From contig NZ_QVML01000007.1 in NCBI RefSeq assembly GCF_010501015.1, forward strand, positions 69,772 through 133,771: a stretch of 64,000 bases of DNA. The letters are read 5' to 3'. The notes below the pieces were generated by a model. It did no database searches and was not told where the DNA came from. It was given only the letters and a program-made list of their open reading frames with translations. The position numbers and the translations under genes were made by a program. Source of the DNA: Bacteroides sp. 214 (GTDB lineage Bacteria > Bacteroidota > Bacteroidia > Bacteroidales > Bacteroidaceae). Positions 43,498 to 52,045 of this stretch are shown here, in pieces. How positions within the stretch are numbered: position 1 is the stretch's first letter; each line of letters opens with the position of its first letter.

Positions 43498-45060
43498 ATG
43501 AATAAAATCATTATGATGAACTTTAAGTTCTTGTTTTTTCTTTTATCTACTTTATTCGTTTTTGCTGCTTGTGAAAAAAAAGAAGATACTCCAGATATTC
43601 CTGAAGAGCCTGTTGAGCAAGTAGAAGGTGCACTCAAAATCTTTAAATTTGAGAAAAAGTATAATCCTCAATTATCAACTGATGTTGAACTAACGATTTA
43701 TAACAATAAAAATATAGCTGGGCATCTTAATGTTACTGTTGATATGAAAGCCCTTATTCCAACTTTTGATGTTGAAGATGGTCAACTATATTGTAACGAC
43801 GTATTACTGAAAAGTGGACAAAGTACATGTGATTTTTCTTCTATTGTATCTATAGTCTTATTAGAAGATGATGGTGATAAAGTAGATTATAAAGTAATGT
43901 TGTTACCCTACACAGGATTACCTGTAGTAACTATTTGTACAGAAAATGAACGTTTCCCACAAGATAAAGTGTCGTGGGTACCAACTCGTATAAAAATAGA
44001 TGGAATGGGTGTATTCCCTGATTACACCGATTCGGTTGGCATACGTGGTAGAGGTAATGTAACTTGGGGATTACCCAAGCAAGCCTTCAATATGAAATTA
44101 ACAAACAAGGATGCTTTATTAAATATGCCAAATCAAAAAAGATGGTGTTTTTTGGCAAACTGGAGAGATCGAACGCTACTTAGAAATGATGTAGCGTTCC
44201 ACATTGGACAGCAAACGGCCCTTGCATGGACACCTAGAAGCCAGTTTGTCGAGGTGATTTTTAATGGGGTACACATGGGAAACTATCAACTTACCGAACA
44301 AGTACGTATTGATAAAAATCGGGTCAACATAAAAGAAATGAAAAGTGAACATACAGATGCTATTAAAATAACTGGAGGGTATTTATTGGAAATTGATAGC
44401 TATTGGGATGAAGAAAATAAATTTAAGTCTGCAACCTACAATTTACCCTTCAATATCAAAAATCCTGATGCAGATGTGTTGGTTCCTGTACAAAAAGAGT
44501 ATATTGAAAATTACATTAATAACATAGAGGATAAATTATCGAAAAATGAATTTGCAGCAGCCTACAATTATTTGGATATGAATTCTTGTGTCGATTATTG
44601 GATTGTTCAGGCATTGACTGGAAATACGGAAATAGTTAATCCATTAAGTGTTTACTGTTACAAAGAAAGAAGTGGAAAGTTATTTATGGGACCTCTTTGG
44701 GATTTTGATAAATCTTTTTCTTCGGTTGAAGCTGCTTATAATGGAAAGACAACTCTGCACTATACTTCATGGTGGTATAATGACCTGTTTAAGGATACAA
44801 CATTTAAAACAAAAGTGAAGAATCGTTTCAATGAACTTTTGCCAAAATTAAAAGATGTGCCACAATACATTCAAGTAAAAGCTAATTATCTTTCGAATTC
44901 GGAAAGATTGAATTGGCAAAAGTGGCAGATTGATACGACTATTCTTGATAGCACCAATGGGGATGAAACTATTGACAACTATCAAGAAGCAATAAATAGA
45001 ATGATTTCTATTTACAATGGTAGACTTGAATTACTGAAGGGCGAGATAGAGAAATTCTAA
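43498..45060 (+). CDS. CotH kinase-family lipoprotein
   Basis: The 520-residue protein has a lipoprotein signal ending FVFAAC and a short acidic linker, then a beta domain (residues 45-150) and a CotH kinase-like domain (about 160-500). The domain shows RIRGRGNVTWGLPKQAFNMKL-type entry sequence, DRTLLRNDVAFHIG, GNYQLTEQVRIDKNRV and the metal-binding WDFDKSF. CotH proteins are atypical protein kinases known from Bacillus spore coats; in Bacteroidota they are surface or periplasmic proteins. A second, larger CotH gene lies 280 bp downstream on the other strand, so the two may act on the same target. Confidence 0.88.
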   Translation: MNKIIMMNFKFLFFLLSTLFVFAACEKKEDTPDIPEEPVEQVEGALKIFKFEKKYNPQLSTDVELTIYNNKNIAGHLNVTVDMKALIPTFDVEDGQLYCNDVLLKSGQSTCDFSSIVSIVLLEDDGDKVDYKVMLLPYTGLPVVTICTENERFPQDKVSWVPTRIKIDGMGVFPDYTDSVGIRGRGNVTWGLPKQAFNMKLTNKDALLNMPNQKRWCFLANWRDRTLLRNDVAFHIGQQTALAWTPRSQFVEVIFNGVHMGNYQLTEQVRIDKNRVNIKEMKSEHTDAIKITGGYLLEIDSYWDEENKFKSATYNLPFNIKNPDADVLVPVQKEYIENYINNIEDKLSKNEFAAAYNYLDMNSCVDYWIVQALTGNTEIVNPLSVYCYKERSGKLFMGPLWDFDKSFSSVEAAYNGKTTLHYTSWWYNDLFKDTTFKTKVKNRFNELLPKLKDVPQYIQVKANYLSNSERLNWQKWQIDTTILDSTNGDETIDNYQEAINRMISIYNGRLELLKGEIEKF

Positions 45061-45092
45061 TTTACAATCCTTACACTATTGAAAGAATATTA

Positions 45093-45127
45093 GAGGCTGT
45101 CTTACAATGATAAGATGGCCTCATTTT
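45093..45127 (+). terminator. Terminator of the CotH lipoprotein gene
   Basis: GAGGCTGTCTTA (45093-45104) pairs with TAAGATGGCCTC (45111-45122) with wobble pairs, followed by ATTTTT. Confidence 0.8.
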
Positions 45128-45197
45128 TGCGTACAGATAACCACGTATAAGCTCTTCAGAAACACATGGATGCCCAGCAGATAGACACGCGTAGGTT

Positions 45198-45259
45198 GTG
45201 CCAACGCGGTGGCACTGTCGTGCCACCGTTGATGCACAGTAGTGCCAATGCACTGGCAA
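45198..45259. repeat. 22-bp dyad array GTGCCA-N6-TGGCAC (locus H)
   Basis: Units start at 45198, 45220 and 45242, exactly 22 bp apart. Each is an 18-bp dyad, GTGCCA-N6-TGGCAC in the first, with one or two changes in the others (ATGCAC, TGGCAA), separated by 4-bp spacers. The inner six bases differ between units. It lies between the terminators of two convergent CotH genes. Confidence 0.88.
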
Positions 45260-45278
45260 AAAACAGGCGAAAGACATG

Positions 45279-45319
45279 AAAAAAAGAGGCCATCTCACCA
45301 ATTTTGAGACGGCCTCTTT
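45279..45319 (-). terminator. Terminator of the large CotH gene operon
   Basis: AAAGAGGCCATCTCA (45283-45297) and TGAGACGGCCTCTTT (45305-45319) pair over 15 positions on the minus transcript, with one G-U pair and a U-run from the A-run at 45279-45285. Confidence 0.8.
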
Positions 45320-45339
45320 GTTCTTATAAATGGAAATTA

Positions 45340-48300
45340 CTATTTTATAAATTTATATATATCCCGCTTAGCATTTCCTTCCAGTAACAACACATAGAGC
45401 CCAGTAGCATATTTTGATATATTTATACTGTTATGTCCTGTCGATAATTTTACCTGTTCAATAATGTGTCCATTGAGCGAATATACTGTAGCAACTCTCT
45501 CTTCTGTAGAGTTTATATTGAGTAGTGTGCGGTTATCACTTGTATATACAGTCGGTTTGTTCCCTTTTGTAGAAATTTCGCTAATGTCAGTTACTAACGA
45601 ATAGTCTTCCACATAATCAACGATGTTATACGAAGAATGTTGGTTTGCTTTCTTGAAAGTAGGATAATCAAAGTACACCAATGTCTCTGAACCATCAGGA
45701 TAACGACCATGAGAGGTGTATTCTGTATGTACAGGGTAGGTTACTTCATCTATAATCTCAATTCCGCCATCTTCTTTATCCTTAGATAGATACAATGTAC
45801 CTCCTGTTTTTGGCAATTTGAAGTTAGTGTGCATAACTCCACGCTCTGGTGCTTTACTACACCACAGTATAGCATATCCATGAGCTGGAACAATGGTAGA
45901 TCCATTATCATCACTTGGTATTTGCCATAGTTTAAGGTTCGACTCAACATTAGAGAAGTAGTAACCTGCCAAATCAATGGATTCGTCAGAACCATTATAG
46001 ATCTCAACCCAATCTTCGTATTTGAATGCGTTATCAACAAATATAGCATTAGATGCGCTGATTTCATTGATGAACAGGCCGCTTCTTCTCACTAAGTCTG
46101 CCGGTTCATAAACAGCAACTATTCTTGTTGCTTCGGTTAATGATATTTTTAGCTCCGTGGCTGCTTCTGTTTTAGAGAGTTGGTCTCCATTGTAGATTTC
46201 CCAACGTGCGAATTTTTTCCAACTATCATAAAGTGGGGCAGTAAGGGTTAATTCTCTGCCTTCGAAGTATTTACCTTCATAAGGAAGGATAGGAATACGT
46301 TCGTTGTTGAATGAAATAGATAGATATTCGTGATTGGAAGTAATAGTTAGTTCTGTTGGTGCTCCTAGATTGAAATGAGTTTGGAGATTATCAAATGCAA
46401 CTTCGTTTAATCCAGTTGCGTTGTTAATCATACTAGCAATTTCACCTTCTGGATTTGATTTGAGACCAGACCATCTGTCATAAGAGTATGGATACTCAGC
46501 TTTAATAACAGACCAAGCGTTATACATTTTTGTTGAGATTCTATTAGGGGTATATATAGAAGCTGCGGAAATACATAGAACATCTATATAGCGATTTTTG
46601 AAGGTTTCATTTTTTAGCAAATTTACAATAAGCTTAGTGGATAACCGTGAAGAGGAGCTGTTTAGTAGCTCTTTCAGTTTATCTCCTGTCATTGATTTTA
46701 TTGAATTATCTAAATCATTTAATATCCACCTCCACTTCTCGTCGCTTCTTTTACACAAGAACATTTTTTGATTATTATTTCCCCAATCTTCATTATTTAA
46801 TAGTATTTCAGTAGCCATGTAGTATAAAAAATTATCAACATCAATCATTTGACTAATAGTATTATATGCTTCCTGATTAGATAAATCATTAGTCTCATAA
46901 AAAGATTGAAGCTTGTTATATTCAACGGTATTGCCGCTTTTAGTATATGGAACCCAATTGTGGTCAATTAAGTCTATTTCATTTTTATTACAACCGTAAT
47001 TTGAATAAATATTGTCATCATTACTACGCTCCCTAATGTTGTATAACCCCCAGTATTTCCCATTTATATATACAACTGTCGGCAAATAGGCTTGATATGC
47101 CAATGGAGTTACATTTGCTAAACTCTGGAGAACTGCATCTTTTAAATAACATAGTCCTATATATTGCTGGCCACCTTGTCTTAGCAATATACTCTTAAAT
47201 CTTCTTCCCGTTTTGTCTTTAAAGAAATCAAAGTCCATCCTTTTTGAACCGTATTTACTTGTTGCTTTAACCTTAAAAGCTTTTTGTTCATGATTTTTAG
47301 AGGCATTTCCACTTATTTCATATCCAACAGGACGACTAATATTTATAGTCCCATCTTCATTAATTAATTCAAAATATCCGTATCGCGTCCAATCTCTATT
47401 ATAATTGGCTATAATCCCCCCAACACCTGATATCCCTTTTTTCCCGATACAATATATCCCAATAGTGTCATTATAAAGATATGCTGTGTCAATCGCCATA
47501 AATACAACAGGAAGATCTGGTTTTCTTTCGTTAATCATATACGTAGCTGAAATAGTTAATCCCTCTAGATAATCTTCATGAAAAGCTTTGGCTCTTAATG
47601 TTGTTGTTTTCTCAATTACTATTGGTTGAGTATATAAATGTCTACTTTCGTCAGGATTTGTACTATCAAGTGTATAGTATATTTTAGCACCTAAAGTAGC
47701 ACAAGAGAGTGTTATTTCTACTTTGTCTGAATAGAATCCACTCTTGGTAGAAATGATAGGTGTTTCAACAGGAAAGCTTGCACTTCCAGCTAAATTATTG
47801 CTTGAGTTAAGCGTTGTTTTCTTGAGGTATGCCCATTCTCCACTACCATCAATAATTCTACCATAACTTACATCGGTATACTGCTTAGGATAAAAAACTT
47901 CATCTAAACGCACTCCAAGGTTATTAGCTATTGAAATGTATCCTCCATCAGAGTCTAAATCCATAGGTTCTGCTTTTGAATCTTCCATTTCTATGTCAAA
48001 CCAATAACTTACATAACTTTTTGGTGGAATGGGTCTACTGTTATATATACGATATTTTAAGGGCGTGTTTGCATCGTCTGAAAAATATATTTGCTCTCCT
48101 TTAAATTCAGAATCAGTGGGATTGTAAAGTTCAATCCATCCTGCGTAATCAAAATATTGTAATTGGGCGGTGTCGGGATAGAAAACACCATCTTTTGCTT
48201 TTCTTGGAAAAATGGTTAGATCCTTACTTACATTGCATAAAGAGATCTCGTTAATAAAAAGGTCTCCTGGCTTTTGTGCAAAAATATCTTGCGATTGCAA

Positions 48301-48348
48301 CAAGAAAGTTAAGCAACAACTTCCGATTAATAGTATTTTTTTTCTCAT
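45340..48348 (-). CDS. Large multidomain CotH kinase protein with lamin-tail domains
   Basis: The 1002-residue secreted protein has a signal peptide (LLIGSCCLTFLLQSQDIFAQ). Domains in order are a lamin-tail domain (FINEISLC through WIELYNPTDS, about 30-170), a chitobiase-type beta domain (KIYYTLDSTNPDESRHLY, about 195-275), a CotH kinase region (about 300-640, with NIRERSNDDNIYSNYGCN and WILNDLDNS), a second lamin-tail domain from residue about 756 (WVEIYNGSDESIDLAGYYFSN) and a C-terminal strand-rich tail (ATVYSLNGHII, ATGLYVLLLEG) that resembles a type A sorting signal. It closes a four-gene operon with the VTC, DUF4956 and DUF2490 genes. Confidence 0.88.
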   Translation of the reverse strand: MRKKILLIGSCCLTFLLQSQDIFAQKPGDLFINEISLCNVSKDLTIFPRKAKDGVFYPDTAQLQYFDYAGWIELYNPTDSEFKGEQIYFSDDANTPLKYRIYNSRPIPPKSYVSYWFDIEMEDSKAEPMDLDSDGGYISIANNLGVRLDEVFYPKQYTDVSYGRIIDGSGEWAYLKKTTLNSSNNLAGSASFPVETPIISTKSGFYSDKVEITLSCATLGAKIYYTLDSTNPDESRHLYTQPIVIEKTTTLRAKAFHEDYLEGLTISATYMINERKPDLPVVFMAIDTAYLYNDTIGIYCIGKKGISGVGGIIANYNRDWTRYGYFELINEDGTINISRPVGYEISGNASKNHEQKAFKVKATSKYGSKRMDFDFFKDKTGRRFKSILLRQGGQQYIGLCYLKDAVLQSLANVTPLAYQAYLPTVVYINGKYWGLYNIRERSNDDNIYSNYGCNKNEIDLIDHNWVPYTKSGNTVEYNKLQSFYETNDLSNQEAYNTISQMIDVDNFLYYMATEILLNNEDWGNNNQKMFLCKRSDEKWRWILNDLDNSIKSMTGDKLKELLNSSSSRLSTKLIVNLLKNETFKNRYIDVLCISAASIYTPNRISTKMYNAWSVIKAEYPYSYDRWSGLKSNPEGEIASMINNATGLNEVAFDNLQTHFNLGAPTELTITSNHEYLSISFNNERIPILPYEGKYFEGRELTLTAPLYDSWKKFARWEIYNGDQLSKTEAATELKISLTEATRIVAVYEPADLVRRSGLFINEISASNAIFVDNAFKYEDWVEIYNGSDESIDLAGYYFSNVESNLKLWQIPSDDNGSTIVPAHGYAILWCSKAPERGVMHTNFKLPKTGGTLYLSKDKEDGGIEIIDEVTYPVHTEYTSHGRYPDGSETLVYFDYPTFKKANQHSSYNIVDYVEDYSLVTDISEISTKGNKPTVYTSDNRTLLNINSTEERVATVYSLNGHIIEQVKLSTGHNSINISKYATGLYVLLLEGNAKRDIYKFIK

Positions 48349-48359
48349 ACTGATATGTG

Positions 48360-49028
48360 TTAAAAGTCAAACGTATATCCTACTCCCAAAATATGTCTGT
48401 TTTGTTCACTATCATCTTTGTTGTTTGCCTGATAGCGATAATATACTTCAAAAGCATTCTTTTTGTTAATTTTATATTCAGTTCCTACTGTATATCTTGT
48501 TTTATCCAATCCATTGCTTTGCGGGTCATTAAGTGTGTGAAATAATTCGACAGAAGCAAAAGGTTTGAATTTTGTATCTGCTATTTTGTAGCTTACTTGT
48601 AAGCGAGAACGCAGAATTTTCTTTGGATTGGCTCTTTTCGCAGTTCTGGAAACTCCTTCTCTATAGGTTTGCTGAAACCTTTCGCGAAGTGATATCGTGA
48701 AGTTATCCCATTTATATGAACCTGTGGCATAGAGATTAAAACGGTGTCCGGTTTCCCAGTCACGTTTTTCATGATTAAAACGAATGAGGTTGTAATCTCC
48801 ACTTATTTTTAAGAAAGAGAAAATCTTATACGATAGCCCTATACCACCTGACCAACGGTCTATCGTTTGTGCATCATCTCTTAGGCGGAAGTCACCTTCG
48901 GCATATGCATTCAATCCAGGGAGTATTTTCTTCTCGACTCCGATGCTGGTCCAAATGCCAAAATCATCTTGTGCGTTAGCACATATCGTGCACAACAGCA
49001 TTACTAATAAAATAATTTTCTTATTCAT
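48360..49028 (-). CDS. DUF2490 family outer membrane protein
   Basis: The 222-residue protein has a signal peptide (LLVMLLCTICANAQ) and a barrel-like pattern typical of DUF2490: DDFGIWTSIGVEKKI, GLNAYAEGDFRLRDDAQ, SGGIGLSYKIFSFLKISGDYN, and a final HILGVGYTFDF. It is probably an outer-membrane beta-barrel. Its ATG overlaps the DUF4956 gene by 8 bp and the large CotH gene follows 11 bp downstream, so translation is coupled. Function unknown; the context suggests export or anchoring of the CotH protein. Confidence 0.85.
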   Translation of the reverse strand: MNKKIILLVMLLCTICANAQDDFGIWTSIGVEKKILPGLNAYAEGDFRLRDDAQTIDRWSGGIGLSYKIFSFLKISGDYNLIRFNHEKRDWETGHRFNLYATGSYKWDNFTISLRERFQQTYREGVSRTAKRANPKKILRSRLQVSYKIADTKFKPFASVELFHTLNDPQSNGLDKTRYTVGTEYKINKKNAFEVYYRYQANNKDDSEQNRHILGVGYTFDF

Positions 49029-49692
49029 TTTCGCGAGGGAATTTAATGAGTGTATCTACGGTATTTGTCTCTTCTGATTGTGGTTCGTAATAAATCTTCA
49101 GCATGGCACTATCGCGCAGAAAATCTATATATCCCACTTCTATTTTAATTATGGGTAGTCCGGTGCGAGCTGTTAAGTCTGCGTGCAACTCTTTACTTTT
49201 CTCTGGTTTTATTAATTCTATTTTATCATATAGAATTAGTTTGCACGCGCGGTGCTTCATCCAACGATTGCTTTCGCATACCCATATACAGATAATGATT
49301 ATAAGATTGGTGCAAAGTAACTCTATATAGCTTATCTGTACAGCTAGTGCATTGATTACTGAGATAGCAATGATAACAAACAGATAGGTCATTTCGCGAA
49401 TAGGCACGGACTCGGTTCTATACCTGATAATGCCAAAAATAGCAAACAGACCAAGCGCGAATCCGATTTTCAATTTTACACTACCCAACAAGAATATTAA
49501 AAAGAAAACACTGATGCTGATGAGTGTAAATGTAAAATAATAATCTCTCCGTTTGCTTTTGGTATAGTAGAAGAAGTGGATAATTGCTCCTACAACAATC
49601 AGGTTAAAAACAAAACGAATAACTAAATGGAGCAATCCCAAGTTATCTATGAGTGGTGCTTCCAGGAAAAAGATGTCTTCAATATCTTCCAT
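49021..49692 (-). CDS. DUF4956 membrane protein
   Basis: The 223-residue protein has four or so membrane helices (LVIRFVFNLIVVGAIIHFFYY, then FTFTLISISVFFLIFLLG, FALGLFAIFGIIRY and YLFVIIAISVINALAV) followed by a cytoplasmic C-terminal domain with VGYIDFLRDSAMLKIYY, the pattern of DUF4956. The family often neighbours VTC-domain polyphosphate polymerases and CotH proteins in Bacteria. It lies 8 bp after the VTC gene. The helices plus a cytosolic ferredoxin-like tail suggest a channel or transporter partner of the VTC protein, but that is inference. Confidence 0.88.
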   Translation of the reverse strand: MEDIEDIFFLEAPLIDNLGLLHLVIRFVFNLIVVGAIIHFFYYTKSKRRDYYFTFTLISISVFFLIFLLGSVKLKIGFALGLFAIFGIIRYRTESVPIREMTYLFVIIAISVINALAVQISYIELLCTNLIIIICIWVCESNRWMKHRACKLILYDKIELIKPEKSKELHADLTARTGLPIIKIEVGYIDFLRDSAMLKIYYEPQSEETNTVDTLIKFPRENE

Positions 49693-49700
49693 TATATAAT

Positions 49701-50471
49701 TTATTTGTAATTTCTTTGAATTCTTTCTATTTCTCTTATTTTGATTTTGAATCGATTTTGCTTTAAACTGGTATCGGTAAGTGCGGAACCAATACAGTAT
49801 TTACTGATACTAACCGGTGCTATACGCAAGTCTCTCAATATACAAAACATAGGAGAGGGTACATTCCCATCTCGTTTCAGTTCGATGATTGCAATTTCTT
49901 CCAATTGATGCCTGTTTCCTGTCAGATGGTTCAAAAAACGAACATGGGTATCTATTGTTAATCTTTCCGTTCTATTTTTATTGACGAGCGTTATTCTATG
50001 AAACCGATTCTCAAGGTGATTTACTAGGTGGTGCAATTGGTAAGAAGAGTGGTTGTAAACAAATTGTGCTCCTCCTTCGCTGATAATGTTTTTCGGGTGA
50101 CTTATTTGTATTCGTTTTTTATTAGTACGCCCCCGGTTATTTTTATGTTTTACCTCAAAATAGCTTGTGTTCGAAGTGAGATAAGTGCGAAATCTAACTT
50201 TTTTACGATCCTTCTTCCCATTTTGATGAGAAATATACATTTCTCTGTCAGGAGTATCTAAGTATATAGTATGGTATTCGGGATTTCTATTTGTCTCAAT
50301 GTCTTGTACAAAATAATCGTTTTCGGCCAATTGCAGAATCAACGGAAGCATTTTGGAAGAAGTAATAAATTTTGTGTCAATTCGGTTCATTAGTCTAATA
50401 CTATGCATCTCCTCTAAGTGGATAGGGGGAAGTAAAGACAATTCATGACTTAAAAGATTCATTGACGACAT
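49701..50471 (-). CDS. VTC-domain polyphosphate polymerase-like protein
   Basis: The 256-residue protein is a tunnel-fold triphosphate family enzyme. Signatures are NRIDTKFITSSKMLPLIL near the N terminus, YHTIYLDTPDREMYISHQNGKKDRKKVRFRTY with basic and acidic residues lining the tunnel, FEVKHKNNRGRTNKKRI, and a final ELKRDGN-type strand with basic residues. In yeast Vtc4 this fold polymerises ATP phosphate into polyphosphate. It is the first gene of an operon with DUF4956, DUF2490 and CotH, and carries a TATTTTTG box at 50513-50520. Confidence 0.9.
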   Translation of the reverse strand: MSSMNLLSHELSLLPPIHLEEMHSIRLMNRIDTKFITSSKMLPLILQLAENDYFVQDIETNRNPEYHTIYLDTPDREMYISHQNGKKDRKKVRFRTYLTSNTSYFEVKHKNNRGRTNKKRIQISHPKNIISEGGAQFVYNHSSYQLHHLVNHLENRFHRITLVNKNRTERLTIDTHVRFLNHLTGNRHQLEEIAIIELKRDGNVPSPMFCILRDLRIAPVSISKYCIGSALTDTSLKQNRFKIKIREIERIQRNYK

Positions 50472-50512
50472 GTTGTTTAAATGTTAAAGGTTTTCAGTTG
50501 TGTTATATTTTG

Positions 50513-50520
50513 CAAAAATA
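50513..50520 (-). promoter_or_regulatory. -7 promoter box of the VTC-CotH operon
   Basis: The minus strand reads TATTTTTG, 42 bp upstream of the ATG at 50471. Confidence 0.55.
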
Positions 50521-50670
50521 GCTATATTATTTGAATTCAGTGTGTTTTGTAAAGAAAATCATGCTTTTAACTTATTTCTCTTCTGAGAATAGCTTTAAGT
50601 ATTTGGTGCAAGAGCTATAAGTAATTATAACGATATATAGGTGAATATAATCGGATTGTATTAAGAATGT

Positions 50671-50907
50671 CTATTTGTATATTTTTATTAGTTTCCTTTT
50701 TTTTACAGCTTCTACTACCTTACTAAACAAAGGGCTCTTTACCGATTGAAGAATCAAAATATATGTATATGTTTTTATTGCATCTGGATACTCGTGTTTC
50801 TTTATGGAGTCTGATAGAATATATCTGACTAATGCAGTGTATCTTTTTATTATATAAGCTTCGGGGTAAAGCCGGATACATTGTATACCGGCATTATAAT
50901 TAATACC
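50671..50907 (-). pseudogene. Start-less 78-codon remnant, function unknown
   Basis: On the minus strand, an open frame of 78 codons runs from GINYNAGIQCIRLYPEAY (50907) to KRKLIKIYK at the stop (50671). It has no ATG, GTG or TTG near its start, where a TAA precedes it. The composition (SDSIKKHEYPDAIKTYTYI) is protein-like with no bias of pure A/T noise, so it may be the C-terminal end of a deleted gene of the polysaccharide region. It could also be chance. Confidence 0.35.
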
Positions 50908-50936
50908 TTATAATTCACAAATTGTTATATTTAATG

Positions 50937-50966
50937 GCATTTACAGCAGAATACTGCTATAAATGC
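50937..50966 (-). terminator. Hairpin after the acyltransferase gene
   Basis: GCATTTACAGCAG (50937-50949) and CTGCTATAAATGC (50954-50966) pair over 13 positions with one wobble and a 4-nt loop, just past the stop at 50972. The U-run after it is weak, so termination may be partial. Confidence 0.5.
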
Positions 50967-50971
50967 TGATA

Positions 50972-52012
50972 CTATCCAGATATGTACTTGCCGTATGGAA
51001 CTTTATTAATGCCCCAAACAATAAAAGCGGAAATAACAAAGCATAATATACTGGTAATTGGTATTCCCACAATTGGGGCAACAAATGCATACGATATACC
51101 AATTTTAAAAAGATACCATCGAACTAAAATATGAACCAAGTATATTCCATAGCTATACTTACTAAAGAAAAAAATAGCAGATGTAATTTTTTTGTTTAGA
51201 GGTGGAGTGTAGTGTTTGAATAGCATGAAAACGCCAACAGCTGTAAGTATAACGTTGGGGGTTAGGTATTCATAAAATGAATGGATAAATTTATTATTTT
51301 GCTTTGTTACAAAAAATGTTCCAATCAGAGTCATTAATGTACCAATTGTTATTAGTGTTAAAGATGTATAGATTGCTTTCTTTCTATTGAAAGTAGTTGT
51401 TATTAAATAATAACCAATGATTGGGACACCAATGTATCCTGAAAAATACCTCAATTCAATGTTGGGAATCATTTGGTTTAAGGTGGATAAATTAGAAATG
51501 GTAATTATACTCCAGAGAACTATAAAATATAAAATTTCGTTCCTATTACTGTTTTTTATCCATTTATTTATAATAGGGAAAAAGAGATATAATCCTAGAA
51601 TTAAGTAAATATACCACAGATGGAACGAAGCTCCCTCTTTTATTTGCATGATAAAGAAATGTATAACCCCATTAGTATCTGTGATTTCACTATTTCTTAG
51701 CAAAGCAAGCAAAGATTGCATAATATAGATAAAGCTCCAAAAGGCAAAAGGGAGTACAACTCTAGAAAAACGCTTCTTAAAAAACATGGTCATGCTACTA
51801 TATGTTTGTGGTAATATTAAAGCACCAGTTATTAATAAGAAGAGAGGAACAGAAAAACGTGTGGACCCATCGTATATGTTTCCAACCCACCAATCAAAGT
51901 TAGAGATATCACCATATTGGTCTAATAGAGGTGCAGAAACATGTAAAACAATGACACAAAATGTTGCCAATACTCTTAAACAATCAATCCACTTTTTTTT
52001 TTCTTTCATCAT
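50972..52012 (-). CDS. Acyltransferase-3 family membrane protein
   Basis: The 346-residue protein has about ten membrane helices and the acyltransferase-3 signature RVLATFCVIVLHVSAPL (His near residue 24, the catalytic histidine), followed by FSVPLFLLITGALILP and FSRVVLPFAFWSFIYI. It would acetylate or succinylate sugars of a surface polysaccharide on the periplasmic side. It lies 33 bp after the EEP protein gene on the same strand and ends the polysaccharide operon. Confidence 0.88.
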   Translation of the reverse strand: MMKEKKKWIDCLRVLATFCVIVLHVSAPLLDQYGDISNFDWWVGNIYDGSTRFSVPLFLLITGALILPQTYSSMTMFFKKRFSRVVLPFAFWSFIYIMQSLLALLRNSEITDTNGVIHFFIMQIKEGASFHLWYIYLILGLYLFFPIINKWIKNSNRNEILYFIVLWSIITISNLSTLNQMIPNIELRYFSGYIGVPIIGYYLITTTFNRKKAIYTSLTLITIGTLMTLIGTFFVTKQNNKFIHSFYEYLTPNVILTAVGVFMLFKHYTPPLNKKITSAIFFFSKYSYGIYLVHILVRWYLFKIGISYAFVAPIVGIPITSILCFVISAFIVWGINKVPYGKYISG

Positions 52013-52045
52013 ATTGTTTGTTATGTTACTGCATCCTATGATTAA

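Larger units (their letters stand above)
50472..50971. other. 500-bp intergenic region with a gene remnant
   Basis: It lies between the VTC operon promoter (50513-50520) and the acyltransferase gene. The part 50521-50670 is A/T-rich with nothing recognised; 50671-50907 has a start-less minus-strand reading frame that looks like a decayed gene end; 50937-50966 is a hairpin. Confidence 0.6.

Noticed and set aside
42486-43637. Long N-terminal extension of the hydroxyacid dehydrogenase
   Set aside because: The longer frame would cover its own promoter and the divergent CotH gene start, so 43373 is preferred.
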